Of a DNA stretch of 64,000 nt, positions 44,430-55,574 are shown in pieces. This stretch comes from Apricaphanius iberus. Lineage: Eukaryota; Chordata; Actinopteri; Cyprinodontiformes; Aphaniidae. The stretch's first letter is position 1. The number at the start of each line of letters is the position of its first letter. The DNA is taken from assembly GCA_028564705.1 (NCBI GenBank), contig JAPXFQ010001343.1, positions 982,001 to 1,046,000 on the forward strand, in the 5' to 3' direction. Under the pieces are notes generated by a model. That model did not search any database and was not told where the DNA came from. It worked only from the letters and a program-made list of their open reading frames with translations. The translations under genes and the position numbers were made by a program.

Positions 44430-45563
44430 CGCTGTGTCCACACTGAACGCGATGGGAGCGAATATGAAGCGCGACACACGCCTAACTGTTCGCGTGCACA
44501 TTCGCACCTTGAAGCGTGTACAACGCGAATTGGTCGCACTTCAAATATGGTATTTTCACGCGCGACCTGGCCTTCAGCGGAGCTGGGGCTACAGTGCAGC
44601 TGGCGGAGGAGGACCGAGCTGACGGAGGACAGCGTGTTCGGCCCGGCTTCAGCGGAGCTGGGGCTACAGTGCAGCTGGCGGTGGATTCTGAACCGAGCTG
44701 ACGGAGGACAGCGTGGATTACGTGTTCGACCTGGCCTCCGGTAGAGCTGGGACCGCTGCACTGGGGGTTTGGTGAGCTACAGATACAGTCTAGCTACGGC
44801 GGAGGGATCCATAAACCGCAGCGAGCCTCTCATAAACACCGGCTCCTCGCCGCCTGGAGAACGTGACCTGCTCGCCCAGTTTGTGCCGTGAATGTCCAAC
44901 CTTCGCCTGCCGAAACACCAACTACATTTCTGAGCAGCTGTCCATCTGTCTGCGGTTCGTAAAAGTTTATAATATTTGAGCAGCGTGGGACGTGGTGCGG
45001 TAGCAGCTACCAGGAAACCAGGTGAGGAGGCCGTTTCAAGGCTGAGACGTGCTTTTACAGCAACAACGGCTCTTTTAAAAGCCACCCACAAACGTCTTAA
45101 GAGCATTCCTGTCTTAATAGTTTATTTCTTTATTTCTGTCTCTGTATTTGAAAACAGCTTGTGTCATGTAGCTCGGGGTGATTAGCCACGATGTTTATCA
45201 GTATTTCCTCCATGTCCTGCTGAGGCTGTGACTCCATGACAGTCACAGAATCACTGAAACTCTGTCGCCTGATTGGTTGTCGCGGCGCGATTTGACGCTG
45301 GAGTTCAGATTTTTCCAACTCGAGCGATAGACGCCATGAGCGCGAATGCACAAAATGCTCCGCATAAAAAGCAGCGCGAATTTTCCATCGCATCTGTAGC
45401 GCGAATTGTTCGCGCGAATCAGGCAGAAAAGCTTTTTCGCGACGCAAATCTGCTTCTGAAGAGTCGCGGGACACCAAGTCGCGCTTCATCGCGCTCCTAC
45501 ATTGATTTTACATGTAAACCTGAAGCTCTAGTCGCTCCTATCGCTTTTGGTGTGGACACACCG
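44430..45563. mobile_element. Non-autonomous PIF/Harbinger element
   Basis: 1134 bp, with terminal inverted repeats of about 32 bp (27 matches). The left starts CGCTGTGTCCACAC and the right ends GTGTGGACACACCG. It is flanked by TAA at 44427-44429 and 45564-45566. A 3-bp TWA duplication is diagnostic of PIF/Harbinger. The inner ends repeat GCGA/TCGC-rich motifs. Two to three tandem copies of a ~75-88-bp unit with AGCGGAGCTGGGGCTACAGT (44576 and 44650) lie at 44573-44745. Frames in it are overlapping and short; no transposase is visible. A relative is at 18937-19195. Confidence 0.87.
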
Positions 45564-45566
45564 TAA

Positions 45567-46185
45567 GCGTTGCTATGGGAACATTTATCTTGCTATTTGT
45601 AGTGTAGCTTTAATTCCGGCAACATTATCAAGCTCAAAATTTATACCACAGTGGACAAAAGTCGGTTATGCTTTCTGGACAAGCTTATATCTACTTTTAT
45701 GAGTAAAGGATTAAATACATTTTAAACTGGCTTTAGTAAAGCACCTCCTCTTAGCTGAATTTGCAACCTTTGTTAGCAAGCCTAAAATAACTTTTTGATA
45801 ATGTTTTAGCAGTTCCAGAAGTATTCAACTAAATAGATAAGGAAATACACTTAACTTACCATCACTCCAGGGGTTGAAGCCGAGGGAAAAACTCTTTGAA
45901 ATCCAGCAGTGAGGCCTGTGACAGACTAATTCCTGCTTGGAGAGAGCCGGCCCGGCAGCGACCATGCTCTTTCAGTTGCGCCTGAGTCACCTGGGGGCGT
46001 GGTTTGTAGCAGCTGTTATGGCTGCAGTTGCAGTGTGAAAGTAATCAAGTTTGGTTGTGAGCGGTGCAGAGCCGTACCTTTCTCTTGCCATGATTGGATA
46101 GAAATTCGAGAAACATGATTTGTTGGTCAAAATTAGCAAGCTAATCATTGGTTCTTCCAGCCAAGCCAAATATGGTAAAAAAATG
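45567..46185. other. Unassigned stretch
   Basis: A mixed-composition stretch with a 60-codon minus-strand frame at 45987-46169 (MAWLEEPMIS) that I cannot place. Possibly another MITE; no ends found. Confidence 0.3.
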
Positions 46186-46378
46186 ATCTGTAACTTGAAA
46201 CTTGTAACTTGAAACTTGAAACCTGTAACTTGAAACTTGAAATCTGTAACTTGAAACTTGTATTTTTAAAATGTGTGCAAGTTACAAAACATAAGTTTCA
46301 AGTACAAAGCATAAATTGCAAGTACAAATAATAAGTTACAGGTACAAAACTAAAAGTTACAGGTACAAAACTTAAGTC
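46186..46378. repeat. Minisatellite whose units flip orientation
   Basis: The left half (46186-46263) repeats CTGTAACTTGAAACTTGAAA-type units. The right half (46276-46378) repeats AAGTTTCAAGTACAAAGCAT / AAGTTACAGGTACAAAACTA-type 20-bp units, which are the complement of the left motif (ACTTGAAAC versus GTTTCAAGT). The whole can fold on itself around 46270. Confidence 0.8.
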
Positions 46379-46389
46379 CCAATTCTAGC

Positions 46390-46930
46390 TCCATAAGGTT
46401 CTCTGCTTTGCAGTGCAAGGTCACGTCCTACTGTATTGTCTCATGGAGGTTACACAGAAACAAAGATTTAAGAATGTCGTCATCTAAAGATTCTGGGACA
46501 TAACGTCGCTTAAAGTAAGCTTTTATTAACCTGAAATAATAGTCTCTGGGAGGTTCATACATGTCATAAATAACCTGAGAAGGATCCAGAACGGCAGCAG
46601 GGAGAAGTCATATCAGAAACACGGTGTTCTTCCAGCAGATAATCTTAAATGTCTGAATCAGGGCGATCTGGGTCAAACAGCTGTATATCCTTCACTAAAG
46701 ATTCAACTGAGTTGTACACATCACATGGCCCATTCTGATTGGGACTCTGGTTCTGTTCGACATGGAGTTAACCTATGAGGGGCAAAAGATCTTCTATAAT
46801 CGGACAAAGAGCTCTTCAAAGGTTGGACATCTCCAACTGTTGTTAGGTCAAATAGGTGACTCATTCGGCCACAAGGTGGCGACGTGGTGTCAAGAGGAAT
46901 GAATCTTTGCTCATCAAATCCAGTCAAGTA
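46390..46930 (-). pseudogene. LTR-retroelement gag relic
   Basis: On the minus strand, DEQRFIPLDTTSPP, GRMSHLFDLTT (46830-46927), CDVYNSVESLVKDIQLFDPD, then in another frame LDPSQVIYDMYEPPRDYYFR and LIKAYFKRR, followed by DDDILKSLFLCNLHETIQ. The P-R-D-Y-Y-F-R-L-x-x-A-Y-F segment resembles the capsid major homology region of gag proteins known from fish LTR elements. At least one stop and two frameshifts are present. No LTR or pol is visible nearby. Family assignment is tentative. Confidence 0.45.
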
Positions 46931-47078
46931 CAGAGCTGGGTCATCTTTTGTGGAGAAAGCAGCTCAATTTTCTAAAAGGTTCTCAATTTTAAATCTTTCT
47001 TTCGTTTCTTTAGGAGAAACCAGCGAAGACTGAGTGTTTGGATTAAGGCTGCAACGACACGTCGACATTGTTTACATC

Positions 47079-49275
47079 ATGGCGGCGCGCGATGCTGGCG
47101 ATGCGAGCGAGGGGAAAAAAGCAATAAGTGTGGTAGTATTTCCAGAAATGTCCAAATAATGTTGTTTTATGCACACTGTGTCGAGCAGAAATGGCCTATC
47201 ACAGCAGCACAACGGCTATGAACGAATATTTAAAACGAAAACACCCGACAGCGTTCATGCCATCGCCATCAACCAGTCAATCGGCTGCGTGAGTATAAGT
47301 TATGTTTTTCATTACACAAAAACATGAATGTATTATTTGTATCTGCATTGTAAATTCATGAACTAAAGCACTGTTTCGCTCTGAGAGGCGTCAAACACGC
47401 ACATGTGTAACGCTACATAACGTTAGTTGTGTAACTAGCTACCTTGTACAACATTAACAGTTACATACATATGTACAAATGAACAATTAACTTTAATCAT
47501 ACAATCATTGTTGTGTTATTAAATCAATTTAACAATATAATGTGTGTAGTTTAATTCACCTTTTGTATTAAAGTAAGCTGTAGTTGGGTATATTTAAAAT
47601 GAAAATGAAATATTATCTCTTATGTTGCAGCAAACGACAAACCAGAGTTCAGGATTTTTTTCCCGAAGAGGCATGGGACTGATGAATGTACACCTCTGAA
47701 TTGACTGATGGTGTCCTGGAGATGATTTTTGTGGACATGAGGCCATTAAATATGGTAGATGGGGAAGGGTTTAAAAAAATGATTAAAAGGTTTCACCCTG
47801 GCTACATATTACCAGGAAGAACCCACTTCACTAAGCTTATGGAGCAAAAATAAATGAAAAAATTGAAGAAGTAAAGGCAATCTTGAAAAATGTGAAAGGA
47901 AAACTAACACTCAGAACTGATGCATGGACCAGTATGGCCACTGAAGCTTACCTTGATGTCACCATTCACTTTGTTAATGATGAGTGGGAGCTGACCTCAA
48001 TTAACCTGACAACAATGCCCCTCCAGGAAAGTCACACTGCAGAAAATATTGCCTGTTCGGTTGAGGATGTTGTCAGTAAGTTTGAAATAAACATAAAACA
48101 TGTTCAAGTCATTGTGCATGACAATGCTGCAAATGTAGTTGCAGCTTTAATACTTCTTGAGGAAAGACATGGTGTTTCATCCCTCACATGTGCTGACCAT
48201 ACTCTACAGCTTGTAGTTAACCATGCTCTAAAGGATAACCACATCAGCAAAGCTGTAGGAGCAGCAAGAAGTTTGGTGGAGCACTTTAAAAAAAAGTGAG
48301 CTGGCCAGTACCAAACTTAAGGTTAAGCAAAAAACACTGGGTTCTCCTGATCACAGCCTCATACAAGATGTGTCTGTGAGATGTAACAGTACCTTTTACA
48401 ACATTAGTCGCCTGTGTGAGCAGAGGTGGCCAATAACAGCAACTCTGTCAGATCCAGAGGTCACTCAAAGAGGGAAGTGTTTTCTGGATCTTAAGGCTGA
48501 TCAGTGGCATTTGCTCAAAGAACTTGAACAAGCTCTTAAACCCTTTGAATGCACAACTGTGTACCTGAGTGGAGAATCTTATGTAAGTTTCTGCTGTACC
48601 TCTGCTGGTGAAAGGGCTTTGGAAAGCTACACAAACTGTTTTTGAAAATGCATCAGGCAAGTTTTTTCAGGTCACTTCTGCACATGAGATAACATCCAGG
48701 TGGCAAGCTGAGACCACATTAAAGGATGATGGACCAAATGTGTGCATATTAGCAGCTGCACTTGACCCACCATTCAGGAAGCTGAAATTCCTAACAGCAG
48801 ATGAGTGTTTAAAAGTTCAAGAAAAGCTGCAATCAATAGTTCTGGAGGAGAAAAGAAGGTCAAATGAGACAGACACTCAACAACAGGACACAACAATGCA
48901 ACAGAGAAGACCAGTTGCTGACAGGCGGCCTGTATCTTTACTAGACACACTACTTGGCTCAGATTCAGATGAACTCAGCAACAATGAGGAAGACAACAAT
49001 GACAGTAATGATGCTGAAGTGGTCAGAAATTAGTTGCTGTCTTATTTCGGAGAATACCCCATTTCCAAGGATAAAAACCCATTAAAATAGTGGAAAGAAA
49101 ATGAGGCAAGATTTACAAATCTGGCAATGCTGGCTTGGTCTTACCTCTCTGTTCCAGCCACACCGACCCTTCTGAGCGACTATTTTCAGCTGCTGGGAAT
49201 ATTATAAACAAGAAAAGAACCAGCCTCACCCCAGAGCATGTAGACATGCTAACCTTTCTTCATAACAACTGTTAG
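47079..49275 (+). pseudogene. hAT transposase with BED zinc finger, two exons
   Basis: Exon 1 (47079-47288) starts MAARDAGDASEGKKAISVV, shifts frame once, then gives a BED finger: [11 protein letters not shown], then NEYLKRKHP. The first His ligand position of the usual H-x4-H reads Tyr. A GT-AG intron (47289-47630; GTGAGT donor, TTGCAG acceptor) joins to KRQTRVQDFFPEEAWD. The catalytic region shows LTLRTDAWTS, VIVHDNAANVVAA and TCADHTLQLVVNHAL. Further, CNSTFYNISRL and EQRWPI precede a frameshift near 48590, then ILAAALDPPFRKLKFL. An acidic tail (GSDSDELSNNEEDNND) is followed by the hAT dimerisation segment (NPLK, ENEARFTNLAMLAWSYLSVPATPT) with shifts in the S-E-R-x-F-S-x-AG block. Several stops make it a pseudogene. 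Confidence 0.85.
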
Positions 49276-49339
49276 TCACTCACTGGAATGAGTGGAATTA
49301 GTTATTATCTGTTGGACTGGATGTTTATTTTAAACATTT

Positions 49340-49660
49340 TAAAAGCAATAGTTTAACTTTTATTTAAATGTTTACAGTGAGTGTTCCAGAATATTTTGAT
49401 TTGCACTTTGTTTTGTGCTGGTTATTTGTTTTTATTTTGCACATTTTAAGCAAATAAGCTATACGTTTGCTTTTATTCAAATGTTTATAGTGAGTGTTCC
49501 AGAATATTATGATCTGCACTTTGTTTTGTGCTGGTAATTTATTTTTTATGTTGCACATTTTAAAGCAAATAAGCTATACTTTTTTTGAAATATTTAGTAT
49601 TCCAGAATATTTTGGTTAGCACATTTTATAGGCTACTGAGTTGCACATTGAGCCATAATT
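49340..49660. repeat. Tandem repeat of ~115 bp in the hAT 3' region
   Basis: Two full units and a partial third. Each contains GTGAGTGTTCCAGAATATT, GCACTTTGTTTTGTGCTGGT and AAGCAAATAAGCTATAC. They create false minus-strand frames. Confidence 0.8.
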
Positions 49661-49775
49661 TTATTTGGTGAAATAAAAGCTATGCTATTTGAAAAAACTG
49701 GCCTACGTCATTTTTTTAACTTTCATTTTAAATGAAACAAATAATCGGTAAAGGGAAAAATAATCTATAGAATAA

Positions 49776-50125
49776 TCAGAAAAATGTGTAAGTTTGGATC
49801 TGTGGATCAGTTGTGGGAATAACAGTTTCTGTTTTGTTTTCTGCCAGGGAACTTACAGAAATTCTTTCCAAATCTATCTTATTTTTGCAGTGAGGGTGCT
49901 GCTGGGGGTGACTAGAATTTACCTGACAGGTGTCAAGGTCCTCCCCACTTTGGACAGCAGACTTATCGAACTCATATGCCTTCAGAAATTGGACTTTTTT
50001 GTTCAGCTTGCTCAAGTTAAATCCTGCTCTCTCTGCAACGCCATCTGGTGGTCAATCTGTAACTCGAGAAATCTTTTATTTTCTAATCTTGATTTAATCT
50101 GCTACAACAACATTAAGTTGCAAAG
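49776..50125 (-). other. Unassigned minus-strand frame with exon-like end
   Basis: From about 50047 leftward an open stretch reads PDGVAERAGFNLSKLNKKVQ then FLKAYEFDKSAVQSGED, and meets CAG-GTAAAT at about 49938, a possible splice donor. I do not recognise it. It may be an exon of a small host gene or of a retroelement; the right neighbour at 50366-50567 could be its upstream exon. Confidence 0.3.
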
Positions 50126-50355
50126 TCGGGGCAACTATGGCTCAGTGGTAGGGTAGTTGACTTGCAATTGGAGGGCCGCAGGTTCAATTACAGCTTCCTC
50201 CAGTCACATGTCAATGTGCCCATGGGCAAGGCACTTAAGCCTAAAAATTATACATTGTCCTACCAAGCTATGTTGGCTATCGGTGTGAGAATGTGGCTTC
50301 ATAATGTGAAGCGCATTGTGTGGTCAGTATGACTGAAAAAGCACTATATAAGTTC
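50126..50355 (+). repeat. tRNA-headed SINE
   Basis: A GGGGCAACTATGGCTCAGTGG head has an RNA polymerase III A box (TGGCTCAGTGG, 50138-50148) and a B box-like GGTTCAATTAC (50181-50191). A body with CTCCAGTCACATGTC follows, and the tail is AAAAGCACTATATAAGTTCA. The centre is shorter than I know for this fish SINE, so it is internally deleted. It lies next to minus-strand frames of unknown origin. Confidence 0.8.
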
Positions 50356-50365
50356 AGTCCATTTA

Positions 50366-50567
50366 AATAAATTTTAAGCTCTGAAATCCGAGCATTTCTG
50401 GGAGGATTCTCAATAAAGTTGACCAACTTTTGTATCTGATCATCACATTCAGCAAGATAGATATTACTGAATTCGTCTACCTCATCTGAAGATAAACCAA
50501 GGAGAACAGCAACAGTTTCTTGCCTCTGTGTCTCTCCTGGACCTGCAAGACCCACAGCTTCTGTCAT
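50366..50567 (-). other. Unassigned ORF start (MTEAVGLAG...)
   Basis: An ATG at 50567 opens about 66 codons of amphipathic, acidic sequence (LLGLSSDEVDEFSNIYLAEC, then DDQIQKLVNFIENPPRN) before running into the SINE tail at about 50365. No stop, no known motif, and codon content looks protein-like. The frame stays open into the SINE by chance. It could be a first coding exon of a host gene or part of a retroelement ORF. Confidence 0.35.
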
Positions 50568-50884
50568 CTTGGGGTTCTAACTCCATCTCTAAAAACAACA
50601 GTTTGTTAAAACAAAATCCTGAAATCAAAACAACAATGCTAACAAATAGCCATACCTCTCACGTTTTTGCATAGGTCGGCAGCGCACCTGTGTCTTACAG
50701 CAACACTATGCTTCAAGTGTTGAAATGTATTCCCATTCTTGGAGGAATATTGGCAAGTTAGCAACGTTCATCCCCCTTTTCCTGTGGATGGGCGATTCAA
50801 AAATAGAATAACCTGAGATAATCCAACTGCAAGCAGTGGTTTTTCAAAACCCACTGACTAATTTAGCATCTGGATACCAGACGG
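50568..50884. other. Unassigned stretch
   Basis: No recognised feature; possibly upstream region of the frame at 50366-50567. Confidence 0.3.
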
Positions 50885-50955
50885 CAATCGGTGTATGAAT
50901 GTGAGTGTGAATGTGGCTTCAATGTAAAGCGCTTTGAGTGGTGAAGAATATTATA
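50885..50955 (+). repeat. SINE fragment
   Basis: CGGTGTATGAATGTGAGTGT followed by GAATGTGGCTTCAATGTAAA and GCGCTTTGAGTGG is the 3' half of the SINE type seen at 50126. Confidence 0.6.
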
Positions 50956-52477
50956 TCTTTGTGAACACTTTTAAATGCATTTTTGTATAACCTGCTTTAC
51001 ATATATTTGGGTAAACATTTTTATATGTTGTTTCATACAAGCTGGTTTCATAGCTGGTTTCATAGAGGTGAAGGACAAGTTGTTGTTGCAGAGGTACCCT
51101 TTTGCTGGGCCGGAAAACTAGAAGAGATAAGAAACACTCCTTAGGGAGGATACAAGAAATAGTGAGTCTAAACTATGAAAAATACTGGGTGTGTTCAACT
51201 GTGATTCTGTGTGGTTGGGCTGCAAATAAAAGTGGGATGCCTTGTCCATCTGATATCAGGTTCGTGTCTTAAAACAGAATTCTGGTGTCTGTGCGTTTTT
51301 TCTCTCTGTTTCTGGGGATACCCCTCATAAAGGTTCCACTGAAAGGAGAAGTTGGGCTCCACGGACCAGTAATCAGCAGTTTCACATTGTAGATGGTTAA
51401 AAGCCACAACCTATTGCTTACACTAAGAAGAATGATTGAGTTAAATTGTATAGTGTTTTTAATTACTAGTAAGGAGATTTATGGTGATAATTTTGGCTAT
51501 AATCTGAGGCGATGAAATGCAGGAATGTTACTGGTCATCTGCTTATGTATGAGCAATGACTTCAATGATTTCAGAGCAATCAAAAGATCAGCTAAGATTA
51601 TTACTGTTGTGAATTTACCAATCCTGTATTGTTTTAATCTTCTACTACACACAAAACATTGCAAAGCTTACCAAGTGTAACTGCCGTTTGTGTAGCTTTC
51701 CAAAAATATAATTATTTGGCTATTAATAGTCAAAGGACTGCTTATTGCAGTCAATAAAATTAATAATTTATAGATAATTATTATTATTCGGGGCACCACC
51801 TTTATCCGGAACTATTTTAATAGCCAAATGTCTATGTTAGTCTACTAATCTGAAGGAATTAATTTTGCACCGCTTATTGGCCATCAATTTTGCAATGTGT
51901 GTGTGCTGAACAAGAAATAACAACCGCTCCTTTCCAAACACAAGATTTATTTACAGAAAACAAAGAAGACCACAATAGAAAAGAATCACACAACTTATTT
52001 AAATAGATGAATAGTTTAAAAAAAAGAACAAAAAACATGAATAATGTAATAAAATTGAGAAACCATAGATTCTGGTTTATGCTGGGAGGAGAGCTAAATT
52101 AGTTTCACTAATTTTAATTAGTTTAACAAATTTAGCACCATTGATTTATATGTAAACCAATAAAACCAAACTTAACTTTCTTCGGGTCAAGAAATGTTTG
52201 TTCAAGAAGTCTCTGAATGAGAGTAATCAACCTTTGGAGAATTACTTAATTTATGGCTTGATCACGACAATAAAAAAACCAATTCCCATATTTTGATCAA
52301 ATAAGGAGAGTTAAATTACAGCTAATGAGATTAGTGTCTGTTCTGAAACAATCTATTTTTAAACTAGTTTTACTGACTGCAACATGTCTTATTTCTCCAG
52401 CTGAGAAATAATTATATTTTATTTAACCTACACAATTGGATGCTAATCTAATTTCAGCATGTGTCATGGATACTTTC

Positions 52478-52479
<2 letters not shown>
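50956..52479. other. Unassigned AT-rich stretch
   Basis: Only short frames. A GCTGGTTTCATA doublet at 51041-51064 and ATT runs near 51780 are the only structure noticed. Confidence 0.3.
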
Positions 52480-52528
<49 letters not shown>

Positions 52529-52618
52529 TATATATATATTATATTATATATATATATTTTTTTTAAGCTCAACTGAATAAATATATTTGGGTATATATAT
52601 ATTTATATATATATATAT

Positions 52619-52665
<47 letters not shown>

Positions 52666-52672
52666 TATTAAT
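52480..52672. repeat. Interrupted (TA)n array
   Basis: Two (TA)n blocks separated by about 50 bases including GCTCAACTGAATAAATATAT; both carry ATT interruptions. Confidence 0.9.
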
Positions 52673-54111
52673 AAATGCAGTTTATAATCCCCCAACCTGA
52701 GCGCCAAAAGACTAGTTCATTCTATAGGCGGAAATGATGAGTATAAAATCCCATTACTAATCTTTAAGAGATTTAACAATACTTTAAATTGTTCAAAGTA
52801 ACCTTTAAGTTCAGATTAAAAATTTGTAAATAGTAACATAGCTGTTAACAAAATGACTTAATAGTTACCATTTGTTTTAATAAATTTATTAATAACAACT
52901 ATCTATCAAATAAATAACCAATATGACAAAAACATAAGTTAAATAACATAAAGTCCATCAGTCTGGTCCCTCCTCTCATCTCCTCCTCAGCCTGTCTTTG
53001 CTGTTTAATGGCCTAAACAGGAAATCAAAAGCACAGTTTAGAAAAAGAGCAACAAAAAAAAAACTTTAATACATACATTTTTATTGCTATGATGAGTTAT
53101 TGATAATATGTATTCATTGCACTGCTGCATATGTACGTGCAGTGCTTTTTAAAATTAATCTAATTTGTTTTTGGCCAGCAAGTGAGGACATCCCTTGCAG
53201 CCCCATCTTTTACAGAATAGTCCTCATGAACTAGATAAAAAATTAATGAGAAGGTTCAACATGACAACCGTCTTGATTCATGAATACATAATGAAAGATT
53301 AACGAAACGAATAACGAAACACAAGAGATTCCATAATGAGTTGACAGGTTATGTGGTGTTTGGGGCCTAATAAGATTCCTCTAAAAAAAAAATAGACTCC
53401 TAAGCATGCAAACAAAAAATGGCAAACAATACAACCATTTCAGGTTTTTAATTTTTGAACCTCTAGATTTGAATATACTTACATTTTAAAACTGTACTCT
53501 CTTTCTGCTTCTCCTCCCGCTTCGGCCACCATTAACACTGAAAGAATTCTCCTGTTGACCCGCAAGGCATCTTGGGATATGAACATGAAGGATACACCGC
53601 AACGGTCCTCAGAATTGGGGAGAGGAAGGACGGATTTGTCGGTCGAATTTTAAGAATTCTTCTAAATTGCACAGTCCTCGTCGCTGCTGTGTGATGTAAC
53701 TGTCCTTAAAATTCGACCTTAGAAGGATCCAACCCCTGAATCTGGACACAGCCGTGGTTCACAGCTCCTGTTTCTCAGCGGTTGGAAGCCTGAAACTTAG
53801 ATGAGTTTTGTCATGCTCTGGGGATAAACAACATATTCATCATTCAACATGTTCATCAATGTTCAAGATTCAGCTGGAGTGGTCTTTGAGTTCCTTTGGA
53901 GCAAGTTTCTGCAAGAAACTCGGGCCTCCACCCGCCAGCGAAGGAAGAGGGTTGGAGATGATCTTCTGTGGCAGAACGCAGAAGAAGCGAGTGGGTGGAA
54001 GCGGATTGTATTTATAGACTTCCGCTAGAGTAGAGTAGCACCACTTGATGGTTGTGTGTGTGGCCCAACAGCAGCATAACTACAAAATTAGCTCAGGATA
54101 ACCAAAGCCAC
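52673..54111. other. Unassigned stretch
   Basis: No gene recognised. A 14-bp perfect inverted repeat (GGTCGAATTTTAAG, 53641-53654; complement 53705-53718) with a 50-nt loop lies within. A 69-codon plus frame at 53808-54017 has no known motif. Confidence 0.3.
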
Positions 54112-54183
54112 TCTAACAATAAGCTTTATCAAAACGGAAGGTTTTAAGCCTAGTCTTGAAAATAGATAGGAAGGAATTACAGT

Positions 54184-54443
54184 AGGGCTGCACGTTGGCG
54201 CAGTGGTTAGCACTGTTGCCTTGCAGCAAGAAGGTTGTGGGTTTGCATCCCAGCATGGAGTTTGCATGTTCTCCCCATGCATGCATGGGTTCCCTCCGGG
54301 TACTCCAGCTTCCTCCCACAGTCCAAAAACATGACTGTCAGGTTAATTGATCTCTCCAAATTGTCCTTAGGTGTGAGTGTGTGCATGGTTGTTTGTCCTG
54401 TCTGTCTCTGTGATGGACTGGCAACCTGTCCAGGGTGTACCCC
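54184..54443 (+). repeat. tRNA-like SINE/repeat with A and B boxes
   Basis: GGGCTGCACGTTGGCGCAGTGG head with A box TGGCGCAGTGG (54196-54206), a B box-like GGGTTTGCATCCC (54239-54251), then GGAGTTTGCATGTTCTCCCC, TTCCTCCCACAGTCCAAA and a GATGGACTGGCAACCTGTCC end. This is a very common fish interspersed repeat. It sits in L2 copy C and replaced part of its RT. Confidence 0.75.
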
Positions 54444-55574
54444 GCCTTGAAGTAACAAATGGATCGACTAGTTTCTCTGCATCACTCCTGGACAGAATGT
54501 TCCTAATTTTAGCAATATTCCGGAGGTTAAAGAAAGAAATCTTGGTATTTAAATGTCATGTATTGGTCATAAATTACACCAACGTTCTTTACATTATTAC
54601 CAGAGGCCAAATTAATGCCATCCAGATGAAGTGACCGATTAACAGTTTCCTTTTTAAAGGTTCTGGTCCGATGACAACAACTTCTGTCTTGTTTGAATTT
54701 AGAAGTAAATTCAGAGTCATCCAGGTTTTTATGTCTTCGAGACAGCCTTGTAATCTACTTAACTGGTTTCATCAGGGTTATGGATAAATATAATTGTGTA
54801 TCATCAGCATAACTGTGGAAAATAATTCCATGTTGTCTAATTATTTTACCTATTGGAAGCATATATTTAGTAAAGAGAATCAGTCCAAGCACAGAACCCT
54901 GTGGTACTCCACAAATATCCCTTTACTGTGAAGAATATTTATCATTGGCATGAAAAAACGGGAATCTGTTGGACAGATATGATTTAAACCAGCCTAGTGC
55001 CGTTACCTTAATCCCTACATGTTCAAGCCTTTGTTAGAGAATATTATGATCGACTGTGTCAAAAGCAGCACTGAGTTTTAACAAGACGAGAACAGTTGCA
55101 AAATGAAATTAGTAAATTTCACCATTGCGGTTTCAGTGCTATGATGAGCTCTAAAACCTGACTAAAATTCTTCAAACAGGTTGTTGCTGTTTAGATGCTC
55201 ACATACTTAATTAGCAGCTATTTTCTCAATAATTTTTAATAAGAAAGGAAGGTTAGATATAGGTATGTAGTTGGCTAAATCATCTTGATCCAGGGAGGGT
55301 TTCTTAAGTAAAGTTTCAATTACAGCAACCTTAAATTCCTGAGGCACATATCCATTTATTAAAGATAGATTCATCACGTCTAGAATAATGCCAGTAACCA
55401 GACGGAAAACTTCCTTAAATAATTTGGTTGGTATTCGGTCTAACATACAAGTTGAGGGTTGAGATTAAGTCAATATTTGTGATAATTCCGAAAGTTCAAC
55501 AGAATCAAAACGGTACAGGCATAATGGGGTATTGAGTGGGTAACAGTACAGAAGCTGCAGAGAGGTAGCTTAAA

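Larger units (their letters stand above)
47044..49785 (+). mobile_element. hAT transposon (Ac/BED-type), decayed
   Basis: The left end reads TAAGGCTGCAACGACACGTC, close to the TAGGGCTGCAACGA terminus common in fish hAT elements. The right end near 49740-49785 has ATAATCGGTAAAGGGAAAAATAATC, the AT-rich ATCGATTA-type subterminal part, but the complementary TGCAGCC terminus is missing. The transposase gene at 47079-49275 lies inside. Outer target duplications were not found. Confidence 0.75.

Noticed and set aside
44359..45106. Several overlapping 60-110-codon frames
   Set aside because: They overlap on both strands inside a GC-rich non-autonomous Harbinger element and have no motif.
50126..50200. 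tRNA gene
   Set aside because: A and B boxes are present but no cloverleaf or acceptor stem closes; the body and tail are those of a SINE.
54184..54270. Second tRNA gene candidate
   Set aside because: Same reasoning: tRNA-like promoter head of an interspersed repeat.
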